The notes: a model not told the origin generated them from the letters alone. Positions 1 through 8,240 are shown, counted from the stretch's first letter. The stretch is DNA of 64,000 nt from Streptomyces sp. R41 (GCF_041053055.1 NZ_CP163443.1:6245001-6309000), one strand, 5' to 3'. A program made the numbers and translations.

Positions 1-850
1 GGTCAATGTCGATCGTGTCGTCACCGGAGATCGTCAACAGCCGCTCCACAACCTGGCTGTTGTCGTTGCCGGAAAGCCGGGCGTCCGAGATGACTGCGAG
101 GGGCTTGCCGACCAGCGTGGACAGACCGAAGTTCGTACCGAGGCCGGCAAGGGTCGGCCCGGCCAGGTTCTCCTTTCCAACCAGCTCTTTCAGCACGCGG
201 GCGATGGTGCCCTTACCGGAGCGGGAGGGGCCGACGATGAGCAGGATCTTCTGCTGGTCGGTGCGCCCGGAGAGGATGTAGCCGAACCATTCTTGAAGCG
301 CGTTGACGGCGTCGGGGTCGTCGGGCCAGACCTGCGCCAAAAAGCGTTGCCACGTTGGCGCACTCGCGTCGGGGTCGTAGGCGAACGGCACGGAGACGAG
401 GTTGAAGAACTCGGGACCGTGCGGCAGCAGCGCACGGTCCCGGATCCGCAATAGCCCGTTCTGGCAGGCGACGATGGGGCCTTGGTCCTGCCCGGTGGCG
501 CCCTGGTCGTCGATCCATGCGGGCGTGTCGGTGTCGGTGGGCAGGAGGGTGATGGCTCCGAGGGCGTCGAGCAGGTTGCCGATCTTCTGCTTGGTGGGTG
601 CCCAGTCGCGTTCCTCGGTCTGCCCGTCCTTGCCAGGGGACTGGTAGACGGTGTGTTCGAGGCGGGTGTACATGGCGGCGCGGATCTGCGCTTCGTCCAC
701 CTCGCGCCAGCAGGAGCCGTTCCAGCGCATCCATGACGCTCGCCAGCGCCGACACATGAGCCGTCCGTCCTCGGTCTGCCAGTCGGGCAGCAGCCGGCGG
801 GCGACGGCCAGGGGGTTGGCGGGCGGGGGTAGTTCTTCGGTCTCGGTCAT
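1..850 (-). CDS. phage/plasmid primase, P4 family, C-terminal helicase domain (partial)
   Basis: Replication protein of the element; the 3' end lies beyond the left edge. The ATG at 848-850 overlaps the stop of the upstream gene as ATGA, which suggests translational coupling. About 283 residues are visible. The N-terminal 120 residues are a D5_N-like region. Then comes VGPSRSGKGTIARVLKEL, a Walker A motif of the SF3/P4 primase-helicase type, preceded by EWFGYILSGRTDQQKILLIV, a typical lead-in for this family. Together with the Prim-Pol gene two positions upstream it probably forms the primase/helicase replication module used by AICEs instead of RepSA. Family call confident; activity inferred. 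Confidence 0.85.
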   Translation of the reverse strand, partial: MTETEELPPPANPLAVARRLLPDWQTEDGRLMCRRWRASWMRWNGSCWREVDEAQIRAAMYTRLEHTVYQSPGKDGQTEERDWAPTKQKIGNLLDALGAITLLPTDTDTPAWIDDQGATGQDQGPIVACQNGLLRIRDRALLPHGPEFFNLVSVPFAYDPDASAPTWQRFLAQVWPDDPDAVNALQEWFGYILSGRTDQQKILLIVGPSRSGKGTIARVLKELVGKENLAGPTLAGLGTNFGLSTLVGKPLAVISDARLSGNDNSQVVERLLTISGDDTIDID

Positions 851-1260
851 GCGGCGGTCCTCCCTTCCGAGAGCGGGGTGGGTGTGCCGGTGCAGGCGTT
901 TTTGTGGGCGTCGTAGTCGGCGATCAGGGTGGCCACGGCGTGGGATCCGCGGGCGGTGCGGGTTTGTCCGCAGGTGCAGGCGTAGGTGGCGTTCGGGGTG
1001 TCGCCGTGCCGTTTGGACCAGCGGGCTCCGTCGTCGTGGGAGCGGTAGACGGGCGGGGCGTAGATGCGGATGCCGGGCTGATCCGGCGTGGGGTTCTCGC
1101 TGTCGTGGCGTCCCTGGGCGGCGGGGAATCGCTTGGAACGGGGAAGAGCAGAAATGACGCCCTGACGGGCGGCGTCTTTCGGTTCGCCCGCTGCGGGCTG
1201 TGGCGGGCCCTGTACGGCGCCCTGAGGGCTGTTGGTGGGCTTATCGGATGCTTTGGTCAT
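847..1260 (-). CDS. small AICE hypothetical protein with Cys/His cluster
   Basis: A 137-residue protein of unknown function between the two replication genes. It overlaps both neighbours by 4 bp (ATGA at each end), so the three are surely one translational unit. The N-terminal half is low-complexity and polar. The C-terminal half carries YACTCGQ followed by conserved-looking His and Cys residues (SHAVATLIADYDAHKNAC), which could be a small zinc-binding module. Position and coupling point to a replication accessory role, but nothing in the sequence names one. Confidence 0.7.
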   Translation of the reverse strand: MTKASDKPTNSPQGAVQGPPQPAAGEPKDAARQGVISALPRSKRFPAAQGRHDSENPTPDQPGIRIYAPPVYRSHDDGARWSKRHGDTPNATYACTCGQTRTARGSHAVATLIADYDAHKNACTGTPTPLSEGRTAA

Positions 1261-2177
1261 GCTGCAGGCCCCTGGGCGGTCTGGAGGCCGTTGGCGACAG
1301 CGCGTCGGGCGTAGGGCTCAGGGACGCCGACGGAGACGGCGGCGGCCACGATCTCTTCCCCGATCACGGTCAACCCGCAGGGGCCGGGGCAGCGTTCGTG
1401 CTGGACGGCGACGAACCGCGCCACCCCGAAGGCCTGCGATCCGGCGCCGGATTCGGTGCGGCTCTGTACGAGGGTCAGGCCTCGGTCGAGGCCGGTGCGG
1501 ACGTATCGCTCGGTGTGACGGCATCCTGCCGCAACCGTGTGATCCCAGGTGGCGCGTCCGAGGTGGGAAGAGACCACCTTGCCCGGGGCGGGGGTGGTGT
1601 CTTCCTTCACGACCAGCGCGCGGACGGAGTCCGGCACGGCGGTGATGCGGCCGGTGCCAGGTCCGAGCCAACGGACGTACTGCATGGACGACTTGACGTC
1701 CACGCCGGGCCGGACCGCGTTGGCGGAGCGCATGGCGCCCCGGAAGAGCCAGTGCTCGCCCCGCGTGGTCGGCACGATCCGGGTGGCGGGCAGGCTCTCG
1801 CGGGCCCATGCGATGGCTGCCGGGTTGTCGAGGTCGACCACGGTCACCCCGGCCCCGCCGGGGTGGTAGGCGACCGCCACGGCCTGACGCCACGCCGGCG
1901 CCCACGCGGGCGAGGCGAGGATGCGCGGGTCGGTAGTGGCCGCGGCCCACGCGTGGCAGGGGGCGGGGCACTGGCAGGGACCCGCGTTCCTCATGTTCGG
2001 CCGGCCTCCGCAGGCGCCGTTGGCGCAGGCGCGGCAGTTCCCGAACGGCACCTTCCCCGCCCGGAGCGGCAGGGGCGGAACGCCGGCCGCCGCGAGGTTC
2101 AGTGCGGTCCGCAGGTGATCGGGCAGCGCACGCTGTTGTAAGCCGGGTGCTCGCCGAATGTCGGTGGGTTGGGTCAT
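1257..2177 (-). CDS. bifunctional DNA primase/polymerase (Prim-Pol) domain protein
   Basis: A 306-residue archaeo-eukaryotic-type primase/polymerase (Prim-Pol) that would start replication of the excised element. Visible features: an N-terminal segment with several CxxC-like pairs (GNCRACANGACGG, CQCPAPCHAW), the metal-binding VTVVDLDNP (DxD) and RGEHWLF, which resembles the glycine-His strand of the Prim-Pol core. The ATG at 2175-2177 is preceded by GGAGG about 9 nt upstream, which sets the start; longer in-frame extensions lack a site. The stop overlaps the next start (ATGA). Helicase activity would come from the P4-type protein two genes on. Confidence 0.85.
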   Translation of the reverse strand: MTQPTDIRRAPGLQQRALPDHLRTALNLAAAGVPPLPLRAGKVPFGNCRACANGACGGRPNMRNAGPCQCPAPCHAWAAATTDPRILASPAWAPAWRQAVAVAYHPGGAGVTVVDLDNPAAIAWARESLPATRIVPTTRGEHWLFRGAMRSANAVRPGVDVKSSMQYVRWLGPGTGRITAVPDSVRALVVKEDTTPAPGKVVSSHLGRATWDHTVAAGCRHTERYVRTGLDRGLTLVQSRTESGAGSQAFGVARFVAVQHERCPGPCGLTVIGEEIVAAAVSVGVPEPYARRAVANGLQTAQGPAA

Positions 2178-2285
2178 GCTGGAGACCTCCACAGGTCTGT
2201 AGTGGGCTGGTGGACGAGGGCGGCCCGGGACTTTGGCGAGAAGCGGGCCGCCCTGTCTGCTGCCGGATGAGGCAAAGGGGATGTC

Positions 2286-2585
2286 GTGGCCGGGGACCTG
2301 ATCAGTGCGCGTCTGCAGGAGAGAATCCGGCGTGACTTTCCGGATGCCGACGTTGCGCGGGGAGTTGTTGGTGGCCTGCGTGTGCTGGCGGTCGAACTCG
2401 AAGACTCGCGGCAGAGCTCTGAGCGGCTCATGGCTGCGGCTGTGTTGATCGCTGCTGGAGACGTCGACCGGTTTCGTTCGGCGGTCCGCCTGGCACGGGC
2501 AGACTGGCGTGATCTGCTCATGGCTGGAGAGTTGGGTCATGAGGACTGGCCGCAGGTGCTGGATGAGGAACTGGGTCCCCGGTAG
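2286..2585 (+). CDS. conserved small hypothetical protein
   Basis: A 99-residue, mostly helical acidic protein, beginning with GTG at 2286 five bases after an AAGGGG ribosome site. It is the only rightward gene in this part of the element, lying between the Prim-Pol gene and the small membrane protein gene. There is no signal peptide, membrane segment or recognisable motif. The composition (regular Arg/Glu/Leu pattern, DWRDLLMAGELGHEDWP near the end) looks like a genuine protein and not a shadow frame. Function unknown. Confidence 0.6.
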   Translation: MAGDLISARLQERIRRDFPDADVARGVVGGLRVLAVELEDSRQSSERLMAAAVLIAAGDVDRFRSAVRLARADWRDLLMAGELGHEDWPQVLDEELGPR

Positions 2586-2592
2586 TTGCTCG

Positions 2593-3057
2593 TCAGCCGT
2601 GGAAGTGGTTGCGCTTGATCACGGCCTTGCGGATGTTGACCGTGGTTCCGCCGCTGTGGTCGCTTGCGCTGAAGATCTGGATGGCGATCCAGCCGCCGAA
2701 GATGACGGCGGCGAGGATGATGAGCTGGTGGACGAACGCGGCCAGGGCCGCGATGAACGTGGTGAGCAGGACCAGACCACCGCACACCGCGCCGAACCCG
2801 ATGCCTCCGAGGGCGATGTTCACCGCCGCGCGGGAGACGGGCGGCTTGACGGCGAGCGGTTCGGGCTGGGCGGGGTTTATGGCGTAGCCGGTGACGACCC
2901 GTCCGTCCGGAAGGACCACGCTCGCCACGGCTGGGACGCTGCCGGGCTGCATGGGCGCGAGCGGCGCCGGCGTCACGACGGCGGGGGTGATCGGGGTGGG
3001 GCGGTGGACTTCCACGGCGGTCACGGGGCCGCTGTTGGTGGGGTGTGCGGGGTACAT
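2593..3057 (-). CDS. small membrane protein of the transfer region
   Basis: A 154-residue protein with a proline-rich N-terminus (about residues 1-75) and a hydrophobic C-terminal half holding two predicted membrane segments (around AAVNIALGGIGFGAVCGGLV and LIILAAVIFGGWIAIQIF), then a short basic tail. The ATG at 3055-3057 has GAAGGGA upstream. It follows the translocase gene in the same direction after a repeat-rich gap. Small hydrophobic proteins like this are typical of the spread (spd) functions of Streptomyces conjugative elements, which are thought to move the element between mycelial compartments. Assignment to spread is inferred from context. Confidence 0.65.
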   Translation of the reverse strand: MYPAHPTNSGPVTAVEVHRPTPITPAVVTPAPLAPMQPGSVPAVASVVLPDGRVVTGYAINPAQPEPLAVKPPVSRAAVNIALGGIGFGAVCGGLVLLTTFIAALAAFVHQLIILAAVIFGGWIAIQIFSASDHSGGTTVNIRKAVIKRNHFHG

Positions 3058-3082
3058 GCGGAATCCCTTCCGGTGCACGGTC

Positions 3083-3250
3083 GGGGAGGCGGAGCCACCC
3101 TCTTGGGGATGGCTGTGGAGGGGGTCTTCGGGGGTCTGACCTGCGGGCCTCCCCGCCTCCCTGAAGCGGTGTTTTCGCTGATCAACGCGGGGGAGGCGGT
3201 CCGGGGAGGCGGTTGGGGAGTTCTCCCCGCCTCCCCGATGTGAGGGAGGC
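3083..3250. repeat. cluster of GGGGAGGCGG repeats, candidate clt/TraB recognition locus
   Basis: The 10-mer GGGGAGGCGG or close forms occurs at 3083-3092, 3148-3161 (inverted, doubled), 3191-3199, 3203-3212 and 3227-3236 (inverted), with a partial copy near 3243. The last pair forms an inverted repeat enclosing a second hairpin, GGGGAG-TT-CTCCCC (3215-3228). The cluster lies immediately downstream of the FtsK-type transfer gene. In characterised Streptomyces plasmids TraB recognises short repeated motifs in clt near tra; that this is such a site is inference. It could also serve as a terminator for the transfer gene. Confidence 0.5.
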
Positions 3251-3260
3251 TTCGCTCCCC

Positions 3261-5378
3261 CTATTCGCCGGCAGAAGCGGAACCGTGGGCGTCGCGGTTG
3301 ACGATGGCCCGGAGGACGTGGTCCTTGTGGACGACCATGCGTCCGTGCGATTTCTTCGGCTCCTCGCCTTCCGCCTCCATGACCCGCTTGAGGTCGCCGT
3401 TCGTCCAGCCGCCGTAGGCGTCCTCGTTGAGGGCGGCGAGCCGCTTGAGGACGTCGCCGGTGAGCAGGCGCGGCTTGTCTCCGAGGGCGGCGGCGATGTC
3501 GGCGAGCGGGTCGCGCTCCTCGCCCCGCTCGATGACGTGCAGGGTGGTGACCCCGTCCCGCAGGGCCTTGGCCCGGTCGGCGATGGCGTAGGCCTCTTCG
3601 GTGTCGATGTAGTGCGTGCGCACGGTGATGGAGGCCTGTCCGGCGGGAATGTCGATGCCGTCGGACGCGACGACGACCGTGCCCTTGTCGAGACCGGGCC
3701 GCAGCAGGTTCGGCGCGGCGCCGCCGTCGACGGCCTTGTCCCCGAGCGCCATGCGCGCCTGTGACTCGGTGCCGAGGGCGAGGGAGGCGCGGGTGTGGGC
3801 GCCCTCGCGGACCAGCTTGGGCAGGTTCTCGTTCGTCGGGTCCTGAGTGCCCTGCCACATCAGGACGTTGACCGCACGCCCCTGGTTGTGGATCTTCCGG
3901 ACGGCCATGAAGTACCGGGAGTTGGCCTTGGACCCGCCGTAGGGCCGCTTGTCCTCGTCCTTGGCCGGGCACATGAACGCGACCTGCGCCTCGTCGACCA
4001 GCACGATCAGCGGCGGGAACACCGTGCCGGGCGGGGCCTGGAGACGCCGGTTCATCTCGTCCACGGCACCTTCGGCCATCTCGGTCACCTGCATGACGTG
4101 CTCGTCCGTCGGGCCCTCGATGAGTGTCGTGGCCAGTCCGTCGAACATCCGCCAGTCGCCGGCGCCCTTCAGGTCGCCCATGAGGAACTGCACCGACCGG
4201 TCCAGCGCCAGCCACAGCGCCAACGCCCGCAGGGCGGCGGTCTTGCCCTGGTTGGACAGACCCGTGATCAGGAGGTGGCGCTGATACAGACTCAGGGCCG
4301 CCGCGTCGCCCCGCAGGTCCTCTCCCCAGGGGGCGCGGCCCTTGGCGTAGTCGGCGGTCAGGGTGTCGTCGGTGGTGAGCGGGGACGGGCCGATCGGCTC
4401 GTCCAGCGCCCCGGAGTCGGCGACCCACAGTCGGACGGTGCGGGCCGCCTGCGGGATGGTGATGAACACTTCGTGCTCGTGCCGGGTGAGGTTCTCCGCG
4501 AGCTTGCGGCGCCGGTTCTGCACCTCGATCGTGGACACCCCGGACGGGAGCGTGACGTCGACCTCCACACCGCATCCCGCGATCCGGATCGGGCCCAGCA
4601 TCGACGCGCCGGCGTCACCCATCTCCTTGATCGCGTTCCGCAGCGCGGGCACCCCGAGGTCGCGCAGGGCCTTGACCACGATCGACGGTGTGATCGGCTC
4701 GCCCTCGCTGTTGCGGACGTTGTCGGGCAGGGCCCATGCCGGTGCGGCCTGCTGGTGCCGGCCGATGGCCCACAGGGCGAGCAGGGCGAGGAACGGGCCG
4801 ATCATGAGGGCCGGACCCCACACCACTTGAACGATGGTGATGAGCAGGTTGATGAAGTCCACCGTCGCCATCAGCGGGGTGACGACGTCCGTGACGTCCT
4901 TCGTCGCGATGGCCATGACGACTCCGAGGGCGACCAGCGATGCGATGCCCATGCCGGTGCTGACAGCAACTCCCTTGGCGGCATCGATCGGGGAGTGCAG
5001 GAGGTCCATGCGGCGGCGGTGGCGTGCCTCGCGGAAGTGTTGCCCGCGCTCCTCCCACTCGGCAGCCACCTCGTAGTTCCCCGCGGCTTCCGCCGCGCGG
5101 AACATCCGCTCGTAGCGGGAGGCGGTCCGTCCGTCCCACGTCCGCTTGGCTGCGATCTTCGCACCGCCGGCCACGTAGAGGGTGTGGCGGGCAACCGCGC
5201 GAGCAGTCGTCTTGGTGGTCTCGTGCGTGACCACGGTCTTGACCGCCCGACCCGAGCGCACCCACAGCGGCACGGACGCGGTCGGTGCCGGGTCGGGGAC
5301 CACGGTCAGCGTGGTCACGGTGGCCGGCTCGGCAGACGGTTCGGTGTTCTTGTGCAGGTGAACGACGTTCTCGCTCAT
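3261..5378 (-). CDS. FtsK/SpoIIIE-type conjugal transfer translocase (TraB/TraSA-like)
   Basis: Probable main transfer protein: a hexameric double-stranded DNA pump at the hyphal membrane. 705 residues from the ATG at 5376-5378, which has GGAG upstream; the longer open frame is proline-rich and unlikely to be coding. Order: polar N-terminus, a charged helical stretch (about 80-125), two membrane segments (about 140-160 and 176-206), then the motor domain with Walker A GLSNQGKT (373-380) and Walker B LIVLVDEAQVAF (about 457-468). The last 70 residues look like a winged-helix module, comparable to the domain by which TraB reads clt repeats. A repeat cluster lies directly downstream. Confidence 0.88.
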   Translation of the reverse strand: MSENVVHLHKNTEPSAEPATVTTLTVVPDPAPTASVPLWVRSGRAVKTVVTHETTKTTARAVARHTLYVAGGAKIAAKRTWDGRTASRYERMFRAAEAAGNYEVAAEWEERGQHFREARHRRRMDLLHSPIDAAKGVAVSTGMGIASLVALGVVMAIATKDVTDVVTPLMATVDFINLLITIVQVVWGPALMIGPFLALLALWAIGRHQQAAPAWALPDNVRNSEGEPITPSIVVKALRDLGVPALRNAIKEMGDAGASMLGPIRIAGCGVEVDVTLPSGVSTIEVQNRRRKLAENLTRHEHEVFITIPQAARTVRLWVADSGALDEPIGPSPLTTDDTLTADYAKGRAPWGEDLRGDAAALSLYQRHLLITGLSNQGKTAALRALALWLALDRSVQFLMGDLKGAGDWRMFDGLATTLIEGPTDEHVMQVTEMAEGAVDEMNRRLQAPPGTVFPPLIVLVDEAQVAFMCPAKDEDKRPYGGSKANSRYFMAVRKIHNQGRAVNVLMWQGTQDPTNENLPKLVREGAHTRASLALGTESQARMALGDKAVDGGAAPNLLRPGLDKGTVVVASDGIDIPAGQASITVRTHYIDTEEAYAIADRAKALRDGVTTLHVIERGEERDPLADIAAALGDKPRLLTGDVLKRLAALNEDAYGGWTNGDLKRVMEAEGEEPKKSHGRMVVHKDHVLRAIVNRDAHGSASAGE

Positions 5379-5472
5379 GGTTGGAGACACTCCTGACTGC
5401 CCCGTGTCCGGGGTGAAGGTGAAGGGGAGGCCACCCCCGCCCGGCAGCGGTGCGGGCGAGGGATTGCGCTGA

Positions 5473-5787
5473 TCAGCGGCTGTGCCGGGCGCGGTTCTCC
5501 GCCCGGCTGAGCTGGGACGGGCCGGTGCGCGGGCCGTCGAACCAGCAGAACGGGCGGATGCCGTCGGCAGCGGTGAAGGTGCGGATGGCGGCGCCCGCCG
5601 GGGCATCGGGCAGGGCGTAGACGCGCCCGCCGTCGAGAGAAGCCAGCAATCGGGCGGCGTGGTGCTCGCACCCATCGGCCCCGGCATTGAAGGCATCCAG
5701 CACCGTCACCGCCACCGGTCCGCTACAGGGGGTCGGGTCCTCGGGGTGAGCAGCGGGGCAACGAGGCTCCGCCGGCGCCACGGTCAC
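5473..5787 (-). CDS. small AICE hypothetical protein
   Basis: 104 residues. The most likely start is the GTG at 5785-5787, which overlaps the previous stop as GTGA; a second GTG one codon earlier is possible. It contains PRCPAAHPEDPTPC near the N-terminus and CEHHAARLLASLDGG in the middle, then ends in a basic tail. Cys and His residues are present but not in a clean zinc pattern. It lies between a helical small protein and the translocase in the leftward operon. No function can be assigned. Confidence 0.65.
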   Translation of the reverse strand: MTVAPAEPRCPAAHPEDPTPCSGPVAVTVLDAFNAGADGCEHHAARLLASLDGGRVYALPDAPAGAAIRTFTAADGIRPFCWFDGPRTGPSQLSRAENRARHSR

Positions 5788-6101
5788 CACCACCCGGAGG
5801 ACTTCTTGGCGGCCTTGGCGGCGGCGGCCTCGTTCACGACCCGCTGCCGTTCCACCTGGAGCGCGGTGATCTCCGCGATGAGCCGGGTCTCGGCCGCACT
5901 CCACGCCGTCTCCACCTTCCGGTCGGCGCGTGCGGTGCTGTTGCCCCGGGCGACCTTGATCGTGCCGGTGGCCAGGGCGCGGACGATCGCCCGCCGCTCG
6001 GGACCGCTGAGCGGCCACATCTCACGCTCCCGGACCGCTTCGAGCTTGCGGTTCGCCTCACGGATCCCGCGGTCCAGACGGCGGGTGTCGGGCTTGCCCA
6101 T
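5784..6101 (-). CDS. small helical AICE protein
   Basis: 105 residues from the ATG at 6099-6101, which has GGAGGG eight bases upstream; a TTG two codons earlier is too close to that site. Almost the whole chain is charged amphipathic helix (for example RRLDRGIREANRKLEAVRER), ending in a basic KAAKKSSGWW tail, so it may be a coiled coil. The stop overlaps the GTG of the next gene. Unknown function; position inside the transfer operon suggests an accessory transfer role. Confidence 0.65.
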   Translation of the reverse strand: MGKPDTRRLDRGIREANRKLEAVREREMWPLSGPERRAIVRALATGTIKVARGNSTARADRKVETAWSAAETRLIAEITALQVERQRVVNEAAAAKAAKKSSGWW

Positions 6102-6115
6102 GGTCAATCCCTCCG

Positions 6116-6367
6116 TCAGGCCTGCGGGGCGAGGATGAGGTGGATGTCGGCGAGCCGGCCCGTCGTGCCCTGCTCACCGAGCCAGGCGCCAACCTCCCGC
6201 TGGACGCGACTCCAGCAGTAGTCGAGCGGGACGGTGATGGTGCCGTGGGCGAACGCGCGGCCCTGGCCGGGCACGGTCACCCAGGCATGCCACGCGTAAC
6301 TGATGGTGCGGGGAACAGCATCGGTGCTGGTCACAGCGGAACTCCTCGGAGAGGTCGGGGTGTTCAT
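6116..6367 (-). CDS. small AICE hypothetical protein
   Basis: 83 residues from the ATG at 6365-6367, overlapping the stop of the zinc-protein gene as ATGA. The N-terminal 25 residues are Ser/Thr-rich and polar; the rest is a compact alpha/beta-looking segment with ISYAWHAWVTVPGQGRAF and CWSRVQREVGAWLGE. No membrane segment. Not recognised beyond being a typical small gene of Streptomyces conjugative elements. Confidence 0.65.
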   Translation of the reverse strand: MNTPTSPRSSAVTSTDAVPRTISYAWHAWVTVPGQGRAFAHGTITVPLDYCWSRVQREVGAWLGEQGTTGRLADIHLILAPQA

Positions 6368-6702
6368 GCGGCGCGCTGGTCGTCGGGGAAGGCGCAGGGC
6401 GCGCAAGACCCGAGCGAGGCCGGGATGACGTAACCCGCATCGCGACGGCAGGCGGGGCAGGTGCGGCGGGCAGCGTTGGCCTTGGCCAGCGCCGCCCACT
6501 TCGCCGCCGTCATGGGCCGGACAGGTTGGGCGAGGTCGACCCGGTAGAGGTAGGCGACCAGCGGCCCACGGCGGCGGCGCGGCCGTTCGAGCTGAGCGGC
6601 CACCTGTTGACCGCCGGGGCGCAGACCGCGCGCCCGGAGCTGACGGCGGGTGGCATAGCCGTCCGGGGCGAGGCGCCACCGGAACACCGGCAGCGCCGCC
6701 AT
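6364..6702 (-). CDS. RRQRL motif-containing zinc-binding protein
   Basis: 112 residues from the ATG at 6700-6702, whose A is the last base of the upstream TGA; an earlier in-frame start would overlap by six codons. The N-terminus carries GYATRRQLRARGLRPGGQ, matching the name motif, and the C-terminus carries CPAC and CAPC pairs 15 residues apart, a zinc ribbon or finger. Proteins of this type are recurrent in Streptomyces AICEs next to spd and tra genes. Role unknown; nucleic-acid binding is a reasonable guess. Confidence 0.75.
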   Translation of the reverse strand: MAALPVFRWRLAPDGYATRRQLRARGLRPGGQQVAAQLERPRRRRGPLVAYLYRVDLAQPVRPMTAAKWAALAKANAARRTCPACRRDAGYVIPASLGSCAPCAFPDDQRAA

Positions 6703-7556
6703 CACGCCACGCGCTTCCACGCCGCGCGGAGGCGGACCTCGGAGGCGGAGTGGCCGGCCGCGCGGAAGCGGGTGGCCATCTCGCGGTAGGACAGGGCAGG
6801 GGTTTCGCTGTGCCGGATCTCGTCGACCAGTGCGTCAAGCGCCGCGTCGGTGAGCGCGGGCGCCGCGTCCAGGGTGAACACGGGCTCGATGGGGCCCCAG
6901 ACGGGCAGTTGCCACCGGGGTGCGACGTCGGGTGTGACGCGGTTCGTCACGCTGGTCAGTGCCCTGCCGGTGTCCTCGCCCTCCCGCACGGTCTCCAGCG
7001 TCGACCAGGCCCGCGAGAGGGTCTGTGCGGTCTTGGCCTGGACGCGGGCGACGCGGGCGCCGGCCTGCGTCACGGCCGTCAACCGGGTCTCCTCCGTGAC
7101 CGCTTCGGCCCGGAGCCGGGCGCGGGCCACGGCGGCTTCGTCGCGGGCTTCCTGCTGGATGCCGCGGATCGCTCCGAGCGCGTTCGGGGTGAGCGCGGTG
7201 CGCTCCCACAGGCCGTGCACCAGCCACAGCGCTTTGGCCGCGATGGGCAGCCAGGCCACGGCCAGCCAGGCGCCGGTGGACTCTTCAGCGGTGAGCGCGT
7301 GCGCCACGAGGACGCCGGCCGCGATCAGGCCGAAGGACCAGCCGACACCGGTCACAGCGCGGTTGTGGTCGCCCTGTGCGGCGAGGCGGCGTTCGTAGGC
7401 GAGAGTGGCCAGCCATCCGCCGTCGATCCCGAGACCGACGACCAAGGCGACAGGCCACGGCATCGCCGTGCCCAGCCACATCACGACCACAGCCAGAGTG
7501 AGCACCATGGACACCGCCGTCATCGCGACGGCGGGAAAAACGGTCTTGGCCCTCAC
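6702..7556 (-). CDS. SpdB-like membrane protein
   Basis: 284 residues. Four membrane segments occupy the first 130 residues (around VFPAVAMTAVSMVLTLAVVV, WPVALVVGLGIDGGWLATL, GWSFGLIAAGVLVAHAL and LAVAWLPIAAKALWLV). A long charged helical region follows (about 135-190), and the C-terminal 60 residues (SYREMATRFRAAGHSASEVR) look like a small helix-turn-helix. This architecture fits the SpdB family of spread proteins, which form or line channels in septal cross-walls during intramycelial spread of conjugative elements. It overlaps both neighbours (ATGA upstream, TGATG downstream). Family from memory; function by analogy. Confidence 0.75.
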   Translation of the reverse strand: MRAKTVFPAVAMTAVSMVLTLAVVVMWLGTAMPWPVALVVGLGIDGGWLATLAYERRLAAQGDHNRAVTGVGWSFGLIAAGVLVAHALTAEESTGAWLAVAWLPIAAKALWLVHGLWERTALTPNALGAIRGIQQEARDEAAVARARLRAEAVTEETRLTAVTQAGARVARVQAKTAQTLSRAWSTLETVREGEDTGRALTSVTNRVTPDVAPRWQLPVWGPIEPVFTLDAAPALTDAALDALVDEIRHSETPALSYREMATRFRAAGHSASEVRLRAAWKRVA

Positions 7557-7816
7557 GCGGCACCGCCCGCCGTGGTGGTGGCGCGGTTGGCCAGCTCGCG
7601 TCGGGCGGTCAGCACCCGGCGGTGGGCCCGGCGGATGCGGCGGGCGTCCAGCTCGGTGGGCGTGCGGTCCAGGGTGATGATCTGTGCGTCCAGCAGGTCG
7701 ATGTCCGCCGTGATGACGGGCATCTCGCGTTCGATCGCGTCCAGCTCCGCATCCGTCGGTTCGATCCAGTCGGCGAACGCGGTAACAGCCTCTTGAACAG
7801 TGACGATGTGCTGCAT
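7553..7816 (-). CDS. DUF6284-type small protein
   Basis: 87 residues from the ATG at 7814-7816. A nearly all-helical acidic N-terminal half (EPTDAELDAIEREMPVITAD) is followed by a basic helix (DARRIRRAHRRVLTARREL). The sequence resembles the small DUF6284 family found upstream of spdB in many AICEs; the family number is from memory. It is the promoter-proximal gene of the coupled block, because the stop overlaps the spdB start by 4 bp. Confidence 0.7.
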   Translation of the reverse strand: MQHIVTVQEAVTAFADWIEPTDAELDAIEREMPVITADIDLLDAQIITLDRTPTELDARRIRRAHRRVLTARRELANRATTTAGGAA

Positions 7817-7852
7817 GGGTCGTGTTCCTCTCGAAGGTGGTACGGCCCGAAA

Positions 7853-7882
7853 GCGCCCCCGGAGTTGCCGCTCCGGGGGCGC
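7853..7882. terminator. strong hairpin between small genes
   Basis: Perfect 12-bp stem GCGCCCCCGGAG / CTCCGGGGGCGC with a 6-nt loop, lying between the stop of the small repeat-containing gene (7915) and the start of the next leftward gene. It can act as a leftward terminator or attenuator that lowers expression of the downstream spd/tra block relative to the first gene. Confidence 0.6.
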
Positions 7883-7914
7883 GCGCCGTGTGAGGTGGTG
7901 GTCTGGTGCCGCCG

Positions 7915-8124
7915 TCAGTGCTGGCGGCGGTTGTCCACGGTGTTGTTGGAGCCCATGACCGAGTTGGTGACCGTCACGTTCTTGCCGATCACCCCGTTGT
8001 TGACCCGACCGGCAGAGCCGTTCTTCGGGGCCTTGGGCCTGGGGGTCTTGCTGTCTGACGTGACGCTCATGTCGACGCCAGCGAGGTTGACGTCACCGTC
8101 ATCGGTGTAAGAGATGCCGCCCAT
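7915..8124 (-). CDS. small Asn/Gly/Val-rich AICE protein
   Basis: 69 residues from the ATG at 8122-8124 with AAGGGAG upstream. It begins MGGISYTDDGDVNLAGVD, has a Lys/Pro linker, then VNNGVIGKNVTVTNSVMGSN, a short alternating pattern like one turn of a beta-helix (hexapeptide-like). It is the first gene of the leftward transfer operon, directly downstream of the region with the GntR-type operators. Unknown function. The alternating polar/hydrophobic Gly/Asn motif could mediate self-association, but nothing proves this. Confidence 0.6.
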   Translation of the reverse strand: MGGISYTDDGDVNLAGVDMSVTSDSKTPRPKAPKNGSAGRVNNGVIGKNVTVTNSVMGSNNTVDNRRQH

Positions 8125-8226
8125 AAGGGCTCCCTTCGGATGAGAGTCGGGACTGTCCCGGCTCCCCGTCACCGCACCTGCGAGAGATGCGGATCAGGCA
8201 ACCGGCCGCCGCATGAGTGCGGCGGC

Positions 8227-8240
8227 GATCTAGGTCAAAT
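8227..8240. promoter_or_regulatory. degenerate operator half-site upstream of the transfer operon
   Basis: CTAGGTCAA (8230-8238) repeats the right half of the perfect operator at 8606-8625. It lies about 105 bp upstream of the first gene of the leftward operon. This suggests that the GntR protein also controls transfer genes; the left half is not conserved, so binding would be weaker. Confidence 0.4.
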
